Positions 1-8,242 of a stretch of 60,479 nt of DNA are shown piece after piece; position 1 is the first letter of the stretch; every line of letters starts with the position of its first letter. Position numbers and translations under genes: made by a program. Under the pieces are notes generated by a model, which saw only the letters and a list, made by a program, of their open reading frames with translations, was not told the origin of the DNA and made no database searches. This DNA comes from a bacterium (lineage in GTDB: Bacteria > Thermodesulfobiota > Thermodesulfobiia > Thermodesulfobiales > Thermodesulfobiaceae), in contig JAJXTU010000002.1 of assembly GCA_021783475.1 (NCBI GenBank), positions 1 through 60,479 of the forward strand, given 5' to 3'.

Positions 1-3
1 AGT

Positions 4-3000
4 GTTAGAGAAATTCCCTGATGAATAAGGGATTGCGACATACACCCTTGAAATCTCCTAAAGCATCTGCTATTATTGTTAGAGAAATTCCCTGATGAAT
101 AAGGGATTGCGACTTATTTAATATTCTCCTGAGTAAAATTCATTTTTAGTCAACTGGTTAGAGAAATTCCCTGATGAATAAGGGATTGCGACTTGGGATA
201 AACCCGTATTTATACAAAGACAAACTTAAGTTAGAGAAATTCCCTGATGAATAAGGGATTGCGACTAAATGTACAAGTTTTCAGTGTAACACTTTTCTTG
301 ATAACTGTTAGAGAAATTCCCTGATGAATAAGGGATTGCGACCCGTCATACTGTACGAAAAACCCTTGATCGGTTTTGACTGTTAGAGAAATTCCCTGAT
401 GAATAAGGGATTGCGACTCTATAATAGAACTCGGGATAACCCTTATCCCAAGTTAGTTAGAGAAATTCCCTGATGAATAAGGGATTGCGACCTGAATCGG
501 GGAAGTGAAGGTTTAAATCTCCACCACTCTTAGTTAGAGAAATTCCCTGATGAATAAGGGATTGCGACTATATATCAATAGTCATTCTAATTACCTTCCT
601 TTCTTGTATGTTAGAGAAATTCCCTGATGAATAAGGGATTGCGACCCAATTATTTCTATAGGCCTTAACGCCTATACAAGAAAGGTTAGAGAAATTCCCT
701 GATGAATAAGGGATTGCGACTTTATAGGGACTCTTTTGCGAGTCCCTTTTTCAATAACGTTAGAGAAATTCCCTGATGAATAAGGGATTGCGACTTTCAA
801 CTTGTCATTTTTCATTACTTTACCTCCCTAACATGTTAGAGAAATTCCCTGATGAATAAGGGATTGCGACTTTTTACCACTCTTAGACTCACTATACAGT
901 GAGTCTAAAGGTTAGAGAAATTCCCTGATGAATAAGGGATTGCGACTTGTATAGAGATTCAACCCAATGCTAACAATCTTATTATCGATGTTAGAGAAAT
1001 TCCCTGATGAATAAGGGATTGCGACTCATTGAGAATGACTTCAAGCTTAAAGTCCTTCAGGTCTATGTTAGAGAAATTCCCTGATGAATAAGGGATTGCG
1101 ACTTTATTATATTTTTCTTTCAAAATTCCAAATATTCTTTTAGTTAGAGAAATTCCCTGATGAATAAGGGATTGCGACTTTAATTGAATAGTATAATTAC
1201 CACCCATTTCTCCCATGTTAGAGAAATTCCCTGATGAATAAGGGATTGCGACTTTATGTTTATTTTTCTGTCTATTTCGTTTATTTCTATTTCTGTTAGA
1301 GAAATTCCCTGATGAATAAGGGATTGCGACTCTTTCTGAATAAGAATACCAGACAGGCATTTTATAAATGTTAGAGAAATTCCCTGATGAATAAGGGATT
1401 GCGACTTTTTTTAAGCGTTTTAGCAAAATCAGGATCGACCTCACTAATTAAAGTTAGAGAAATTCCCTGATGAATAAGGGATTGCGACTTGTTATCTATC
1501 ACTACTGCAAGCCTCTTAAACTTATCGTGTTAGAGAAATTCCCTGATGAATAAGGGATTGCGACTTCTCTATTAGACCATAAGAGTATCTTTCTATCATA
1601 TCGTTAGAGAAATTCCCTGATGAATAAGGGATTGCGACATATTTGCCATCTCTGGCAAATTGCAGTAACTCTTGTTAGAGAAATTCCCTGATGAATAAGG
1701 GATTGCGACTGTCATTTAATGCCAACTGGCGATTTCCGCCAGTTGTAAACGTTAGAGAAATTCCCTGATGAATAAGGGATTGCGACTCATTTTTCACTCT
1801 CCCTTGAATCAGATTTGTAAAACTACTAGTTAGAGAAATTCCCTGATGAATAAGGGATTGCGACTTTTGTTTTCCTTTTTCATTTTGCACTCTCCTAGTT
1901 AGAGAAATTCCCTGATGAATAAGGGATTGCGACCAATGCTTTCGAGGGATATCATTCTTTACTGGGCAATCCAGTGTTAGAGAAATTCCCTGATGAATAA
2001 GGGATTGCGACTACACCGAACATCTTTTCATACAGTTTTGTTATTCTATTGGTTAGAGAAATTCCCTGATGAATAAGGGATTGCGACAATCATACAAGTT
2101 GCATTTCTTACAAATTTGATAATATCAGTTAGAGAAATTCCCTGATGAATAAGGGATTGCGACTAATCTTCCAATGTCTATGGGGTATTTCATTCTTTAT
2201 AGTTAGAGAAATTCCCTGATGAATAAGGGATTGCGACTATGTTACATATTCCGATAACTCATCTAATAGTTCTGATGTTAGAGAAATTCCCTGATGAATA
2301 AGGGATTGCGACAAACTCTAACTCCACTGAAAACATAGGTAATCTTCCCTCAGGTTAGAGAAATTCCCTGATGAATAAGGGATTGCGACATCTAATAGTT
2401 CTGATATTCTTGTTATTGGTCTCATACTATAGTTAGAGAAATTCCCTGATGAATAAGGGATTGCGACTTAACTTCCTGTGCCAGGGTCTTGTTTTCTACA
2501 ATCGCTTTTAAGTTAGAGAAATTCCCTGATGAATAAGGGATTGCGACTTACTCATATTCACTTGACCAACTTTTTTAGACATTTTTTGTTAGAGAAATTC
2601 CCTGATGAATAAGGGATTGCGACTTGTTACCGCACACCCTACACTTCATTTTTTTCTCCTTCGTTAGAGAAATTCCCTGATGAATAAGGGATTGCGACAT
2701 AACCATATCTCCTACTCGGAACGGGTGGTTATTCTCGTTAGAGAAATTCCCTGATGAATAAGGGATTGCGACATAATTACTTCGTTACTCCCAATCTCTA
2801 AATATTCTATCTGTTAGAGAAATTCCCTGATGAATAAGGGATTGCGACTTAAAAGTATAAACTCCTTCGCTCATTTTTCTATAGGTTAGAGAAATTCCCT
2901 GATGAATAAGGGATTGCGACCCAAGAAAGGTAATCATATAACATTTACCAACTTCCATTTTGTTAGAGAAATTCCCTGATGAATAAGGGATTGCGACTCT

Positions 3001-3909
3001 GTATCACATTCTGCCAACTCATCTAACAAACCCGATATGTTAGAGAAATTCCCTGATGAATAAGGGATTGCGACCTACCGTTGGTATAAACCCGTGTTTA
3101 TACAGTAACAAGCTGTTAGAGAAATTCCCTGATGAATAAGGGATTGCGACTTTCTATTAGCTCAAGCCCAGCCTGATTAAACAATGCTAATGTTAGAGAA
3201 ATTCCCTGATGAATAAGGGATTGCGACTCATCAATCCTATTCCCGCATACCCTACACTTCATGTTAGAGAAATTCCCTGATGAATAAGGGATTGCGACGT
3301 AAACATAAAGATTTTCCGTGTAACCTTTTTCTTGATAGTTAGAGAAATTCCCTGATGAATAAGGGATTGCGACTATACTTTCTATTGCTAATCTATTTAC
3401 GATTAGCAAATTTCCAGGTTAGAGAAATTCCCTGATGAATAAGGGATTGCGACATTACCTCCTTTTATTTTTCCTTTAACAAAGGGACTCTCTGTTAGAG
3501 AAATTACCTGATGAATAAGGGATTGCGACTTAAAATAGAACTCTGAGAAAAATAAATTCAAAATCTGATGTGTTAGAGAAATTCCCTGATGAATAAGGGA
3601 TTGCGACGTTTTCTTGGTCTTCACTTTCATACATCTGAAGAAGTTTTGAGTTAGAGAAATTCCCTGATGAATAAGGGATTGCGACAGATAATCTGAAAAC
3701 AAATAATCTGGCATTGTATTGTTAGAGAAATTCCCTGATGAATAAGGGATTGCGACTTCAAAAACATAACCCCTGCCGCTCTTTAGACCAACCTTTGTTA
3801 GAGAAATTCCCTGATGAATAAGGGATTGCGACACATCTTCATATTTTGGTTTAAATATTTCTTCTGGTTTAATGTTAGAGAAATTCCCTGATGAATAAGG
3901 GATTGCGAC
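4..3909 (+). CRISPR. CRISPR array, 52 repeats / 51 spacers, left end cut by window
   Basis: A 36-bp repeat (starts GTTAGAGAAATTCCC, ends GGGATTGCGAC) recurs 52 times, from 4-39 to 3874-3909, every 69-83 bp. Spacers are 33-47 nt and all differ. The repeat contains a short inverted repeat (TCCCT/AGGGA) and its last 8 nt, ATTGCGAC, resemble the ATTGAAAC handle of type I-B/III repeats cut by Cas6. This suggests + strand transcription with the leader beyond the left edge. One repeat (3494-3529) has TTACC for TTCCC; variant repeats usually lie towards the leader-distal end, which agrees. No cas gene is in the window, so the type cannot be fixed. All ORF-track entries below 4026 are artefacts of repeats that happen to lack stops. 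Confidence 0.99.
3494..3529 (+). repeat. Variant CRISPR repeat (one C to A change)
   Basis: This is the only repeat that differs from the consensus among those compared by eye. The single change turns AAATTCCC into AAATTACC and breaks one base of the internal stem. It is the sixth repeat from the right end of the array. Confidence 0.9.
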
Positions 3910-4025
3910 TAGCCCGATCCTCTGAGATCTTATATTTTGGGCGACGATACCCTTATTTCCATTTTTAAATTTTGCTTTTTTATTTATAAAATATCTTTTA
4001 AAAATTAAAAAAGGGAGGTTTTTTA

Positions 4026-4463
4026 ATGGGAAAAAATTCAAATATCTCTGAATTAGAAGCGTTTGATCAGGTTGAGGTTGAATCATCATCCATGGTTATT
4101 ATTGCAAGAATATTAAATGATGAATGTGATATTTTAGAGAAAAAATATGGTGGAACCCACCATTTATATAATCTATTTGAATGGGAAGATGATTTTTCTC
4201 AAATTACTACGCCAGATTTTTAAATATTACCAGATGGGGTAAGTAGACTTATAGCCTATTCTGGCTCAGATGAAAAATTCATACTTGATTTAAAAAGGTG
4301 TGCAGCTGTTTATGTGTCTTGCAGTAAAAAAGTTATGCCTGTATTTAAAGTTATAAAATATTTGCCTTTGCCAATATCAAATAATGATGTATTAAATTTT
4401 ATAAAAAAAGAAGGCGGCAAAGTCATCTATACAAAGAAAGTAAGCAAAAATGACATTAATTAA
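4026..4463 (+). pseudogene. Unknown gene interrupted by an in-frame TAA
   Basis: An ATG with a good ribosome binding site (AAAGGGAGG, 7 nt upstream) opens a 65-codon reading frame ending in TAA at 4221-4223. The same frame continues without another stop for 79 codons to a TAA at 4461-4463, continuing as ILPDGVSRLIAYSG and ending KVSKNDIN. The downstream part has no RBS or convincing start of its own. The simplest reading is a gene of about 144 residues with one nonsense mutation; the product may now be only the 65-residue front part (VESSSMVIIARILNDECD). I do not recognise the family. It lies directly after the CRISPR array in an AT-rich stretch. Confidence 0.6.
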
Positions 4464-4514
4464 AAAATAAGTTTATACTTTATTATTATGTCGTTTTGAG
4501 GGGTGAATTATAAA

Positions 4515-4961
4515 ATGTCAGTGGATCAAGATTTTAGTGAAAAGCTTGCTAAGAAATTTTTAATTGAATCTGAGCTGGTTAAAAAAATCTCTAAAGATAT
4601 CCGCAAAAAAGATTTTAAAAATATAAAAGATTCTTTAACTTCAGAATTGGTTGAAGAATCTTATGAGTTTAGTAAACAAATTGGATATTCTACCCAAGAA
4701 CTGCTATCAGATTTTGATAATGACGATTCTAATGAAATGATACTGAAAAATATTCTTAATAGGCTTAAAGCCGAGCTAAAATTAGAATCTAAAAAAGACG
4801 TTCAATTATCAAAAGATTTGCAGAATAAATATGAAACGAAGATATTATTACTTAAAAAATATTTTATCAAACCTTATAAGGAAGGCTATAACATAACTCC
4901 CAGGGATAGGTTGAAAGAAAAAGTTCTTTTAAATTTTATAAGAAATATTGTAGTGGTTTAA
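4515..4961 (+). CDS. Hypothetical charged helical protein, 148 aa
   Basis: The start is placed at ATG 4515 because GAGGGGTGA lies about 9 nt upstream; the ORF-track start (GTG 4503) is inside that Shine-Dalgarno sequence. The protein is rich in Lys, Glu and Leu, looks mostly alpha-helical, and has no signal peptide, membrane segment or cysteines. I see no motif I can assign. It follows the broken gene at 4026-4463 on the same strand, so the two may have been an accessory pair between the CRISPR array and the restriction operon. Convergent to hsdR, with no clear terminator between them. Confidence 0.6.
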   Translation: MSVDQDFSEKLAKKFLIESELVKKISKDIRKKDFKNIKDSLTSELVEESYEFSKQIGYSTQELLSDFDNDDSNEMILKNILNRLKAELKLESKKDVQLSKDLQNKYETKILLLKKYFIKPYKEGYNITPRDRLKEKVLLNFIRNIVVV

Positions 4962-5053
4962 AAATGATAATTATTAAAGGATCTGTAAAAGAGAAGTCAG
5001 TTATTTTTAATGAATTTATAATTATTTTGCAATAACAAATAGCTTTTATATTT

Positions 5054-8000
5054 TTATGATTTGCTTATTTCATTCGCGATTAATTCTGTTTGTTTTAATA
5101 CTGTTTCGGTAGCCAAGAGTTCCATATCTGGGGGATAGCCATATTTTCTTAGCGTTCTCTTTACTATAACGCGCAGCTTTGCTCTTGCGCTCTCTCTAAT
5201 CGTCCAGTCAATCGAGGCATTTTCTTTGACTCTTTGATATAGTACCACAGCAAGCTCTCTGAGCTTCTCTTTCCCCATCAAATCCTTTGCGCTTTGGTTA
5301 TCGGCCACAGCGGTATAAAAGGCATACTCGTAATCTGAAAGCCCCATTTCTTCTGGTTCTTTGTCTAAATCTTTGATTTCTTGGGCGAGCTTTATCAATT
5401 CATCTATTACTTGAACTGCAGTAAGTATTTTGTTTTGGTAGTTTTTTATGGATTTTTCCAGCATATTAAGTAAATTCTGACTCTGAACAAAACTTTTCAT
5501 TATTCTGCCCTTAATCTCATTATTAAGTAGTTTTTTTAAGATTTCGATAGCGATATTTTTGTGTTTCATATTTTTTACTTCCAGAAGAAATTCTTCTGAG
5601 AGAACAGAAATATCTGGTTTTTTAATGCCTGCAGCGTCAAATATATCGATTATCTGCTCGCTTACCAAAGCTTTATCTATTACCTGTCTTATGACTGTTT
5701 CCATCTCTTCATTTGTTTTTCCTCCCTCTTTAATCTCAAATTTCACCAATCTTGATTTTACCGCTTGGAAAAAAGCTACCTCCTCTTTAATAATCAATGC
5801 TTGCTCATGAGGGATTGCAATAGCAAATGATTTTGATAGAGCGCTTACCTCGTCTATAAACCTCTTTTTGCCATCTTCAAGGGAGAGAATGTGCTCTTCT
5901 GCAGCAAGAATTATAGATAACTTCTGTGATGTATCAGATGTAAAGTATTTTTGGTAATCAAAGCCATAAAACATCTGAGAGACGACTTCTCGTTTTTCCA
6001 TCATCACTGAAACGGCCTCATCTTGTATAATTGCCGGATCCCCTTTCCCGCCGCTTTCGGAATAGAAGGAAAGAGCCTCTTTGAGGTCAGATGCAAGCCC
6101 AAGATAGTCAACGATTAGGCCTGATGGTTTATCCTTGTAAACCCTATTTACTCTGGCAATGGCCTGCATTAGCGTATGACCCTTCATCGGCTTGTCAATA
6201 TACATTGTGTGCAAACAGGGGACGTCAAAACCAGTTAGCCACATATCGCGGACAATCACGAGCTTTAGCTCATCCTGGGGATTTTTCATCCTATCGCCAA
6301 GCAGTCTTCTTTGGCTTTTGTTGGTATGGTGTTTTGCAATTTCTGGGCCATCTGCTGATGATGAGGTTATTACCACTTTGATAGTGCCCCTTTTCAAGTC
6401 GTCGTTATGCCAGTTAGGGCGTATTTTGATTATCTCTTTGTATAGCTTGGCTGCACTTCTACGAGACATTGTTACAATCATTCCCTTTCCCTCAAACGCT
6501 TCCTGTCTTTGTTCGAAATGATACACAATGTCGCTGGCAAGCTGTTTTAAACGCTGTTTGCTCCCTACGATAGCTTCAAGCTTGGTCCATTTTGCTTTTA
6601 GCTTTTGTGTTTCTGTGAGCGTTTCATATTCAAGTTCTTCGTCCAATTCTTTTACTAATCTTTTGCCGTCCTCGGTTAAGCTTACCTTTACAAGCCGACT
6701 CTCATAGAATATGGGCACGGTGGATTTATCTCTTACTGCCTGAGCGATATCATATACATCAATATAGTTTCCAAAAACTGCAGGGGTATTTCTATCAGAT
6801 TTTTCAATTGGAGTTCCAGTAAATCCAATAAATGTGGCGTTGGGCAAGGCGTCACGTATGTATTTGGCAAAGCCGTATTTGATCTCTCCAGTTTGAGAGT
6901 CGATTTTAGCTTTAAATCCATATTGCGTCCTGTGTGCCTCATCAGCGATGACGATAATATTTTTTCGATCTGATAACATGTCGTAAGTATTATCATCATC
7001 GGGCTGAAATTTCTGGATAGTGGTAAAAACGATACCTCCGGACGCCACTTTCAAAAGTTGTTTTAAGTGCTCTCTATTTCTTGCCTGAACAGGATCTTGT
7101 CTTAGGATCTGTTTTGATGCTGCAAAGGTATCAAAGAGCTGATCGTCAAGGTCGTTTCTATCGGTAATTACCAAAATTGTAGGATTATCGAGCATCTGTA
7201 TAACCTTACCTGCATAAAAGACCATAGAAAGGGATTTTCCGCTTCCCTGGGTATGCCAGACAACGCCTGCTTTTTTGTCTCCTTTTGGTTGTGTTTTTGC
7301 GCTTGGGAGATAAGGATATTCGGGGTTGTCTTGAGAGATGTAGTCTGCATTAAGGCCTACAGCTCTTAGAGTGGACTCTGCTGCCTTGTTTACTGCATAA
7401 TACTGATGATATGCAGCAATCTTTTTACTTGTTTTTATATTAATTTGCCCTGTTTCTTCATCCTCTTTTTTGGATCTATCGAAAACAATAAAATATCTTA
7501 TCAAATCAAGAAGAGTCTCTTTATTAAGCATATTTGAAATTAATATTTCAATCTGACTTAAATGATGGGATGCTTCAGATCTACCATCGACTGTTTTCCA
7601 GGTCATAAAGCGATCGGTTCCGGCTGAAAGACTTCCAGCTTTTGCCTCAAGACCATCTGATATAATCAAAACTTCATTATATTTAAAAAGCGTTGGTATT
7701 GTATCTTTATAGGTTTCCAGCTGCCTAAATGCTGAGCGAATAGTAGCTTGTTCATCTGCAGGATTTTTTAGCTCCATTGTCACGATGGGTAGTCCATTTA
7801 TAAAAAGTATGATATCAGGCCTTTTATTAATATTATTTTCAACAACTTTAAATTGATTGACTACTAAAAATTCGTTGTTTTCTGGGTTGTTAAAATCTAT
7901 AAGCCAGACAAGATCTCCTCTTTCCTCTCCACCTTTACGATAGGTAACTTTAACGCCTTCTGTCAGCATACGATGAAATATCTCATTGCTGGCTATCAGT

Positions 8001-8242
8001 TCGGGGGAGTGAAATCGTCCAATCTCTTGAATGGCATATTTTAGAGCATCGAATGGGATCTTTGGGTTGATTCTCTCTAAGGCTTTTCCCAGCCTTTCAA
8101 ATAGGATCACATCTTCAAAGCTATTCCTTTCTGGATACTTTCCATCAGGTGCAATATCAGGTCCAAAAAGATAGCTATAGCCTTGATGTTTAAGAAGTTC
8201 AATTGCGAAGCTTTCAATTTGTGATTCAGATAATTTAGTCAT
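5054..8242 (-). CDS. hsdR: Type I restriction enzyme, R (endonuclease/translocase) subunit
   Basis: At 1062 residues it has the usual HsdR length and layout. The N-terminal PD-(D/E)xK nuclease core is visible near residue 150 (DIILFINGLPIVTMELKNP, giving the D and the ExK). An SF2 helicase/translocase follows: Walker A HTQGSGKS near 335, DEAH box ADEAHRTQYG near 435, motif III FTGTPI near 479, and a motor domain ending in QAIARVNR. A helical C-terminus probably contacts the methylase. It would cut DNA far from unmethylated target sites after ATP-driven translocation. Last gene of the hsd operon; its ATG overlaps the helicase stop by 8 nt (ATGACTAA), indicating translational coupling. All catalytic motifs look intact. 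Confidence 0.97.
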   Translation of the reverse strand: MTKLSESQIESFAIELLKHQGYSYLFGPDIAPDGKYPERNSFEDVILFERLGKALERINPKIPFDALKYAIQEIGRFHSPELIASNEIFHRMLTEGVKVTYRKGGEERGDLVWLIDFNNPENNEFLVVNQFKVVENNINKRPDIILFINGLPIVTMELKNPADEQATIRSAFRQLETYKDTIPTLFKYNEVLIISDGLEAKAGSLSAGTDRFMTWKTVDGRSEASHHLSQIEILISNMLNKETLLDLIRYFIVFDRSKKEDEETGQINIKTSKKIAAYHQYYAVNKAAESTLRAVGLNADYISQDNPEYPYLPSAKTQPKGDKKAGVVWHTQGSGKSLSMVFYAGKVIQMLDNPTILVITDRNDLDDQLFDTFAASKQILRQDPVQARNREHLKQLLKVASGGIVFTTIQKFQPDDDNTYDMLSDRKNIIVIADEAHRTQYGFKAKIDSQTGEIKYGFAKYIRDALPNATFIGFTGTPIEKSDRNTPAVFGNYIDVYDIAQAVRDKSTVPIFYESRLVKVSLTEDGKRLVKELDEELEYETLTETQKLKAKWTKLEAIVGSKQRLKQLASDIVYHFEQRQEAFEGKGMIVTMSRRSAAKLYKEIIKIRPNWHNDDLKRGTIKVVITSSSADGPEIAKHHTNKSQRRLLGDRMKNPQDELKLVIVRDMWLTGFDVPCLHTMYIDKPMKGHTLMQAIARVNRVYKDKPSGLIVDYLGLASDLKEALSFYSESGGKGDPAIIQDEAVSVMMEKREVVSQMFYGFDYQKYFTSDTSQKLSIILAAEEHILSLEDGKKRFIDEVSALSKSFAIAIPHEQALIIKEEVAFFQAVKSRLVKFEIKEGGKTNEEMETVIRQVIDKALVSEQIIDIFDAAGIKKPDISVLSEEFLLEVKNMKHKNIAIEILKKLLNNEIKGRIMKSFVQSQNLLNMLEKSIKNYQNKILTAVQVIDELIKLAQEIKDLDKEPEEMGLSDYEYAFYTAVADNQSAKDLMGKEKLRELAVVLYQRVKENASIDWTIRESARAKLRVIVKRTLRKYGYPPDMELLATETVLKQTELIANEISKS

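Noticed and set aside
4-3909. Self-targeting spacers
   Set aside because: Looking for spacer cores such as the hairpin arms elsewhere in the window gave no match by eye; the rest of the genome was not visible.
959-4089. ORF-track proteins with repeated VAIPYSSGNFSN / SQSLIHQGISLT
   Set aside because: These are translations of the CRISPR repeat, which has stop-free frames on the minus strand; not genes.
5559-7350. Opposite-strand ORFs over hsdR
   Set aside because: Other-frame shadows of a clearly conserved gene.
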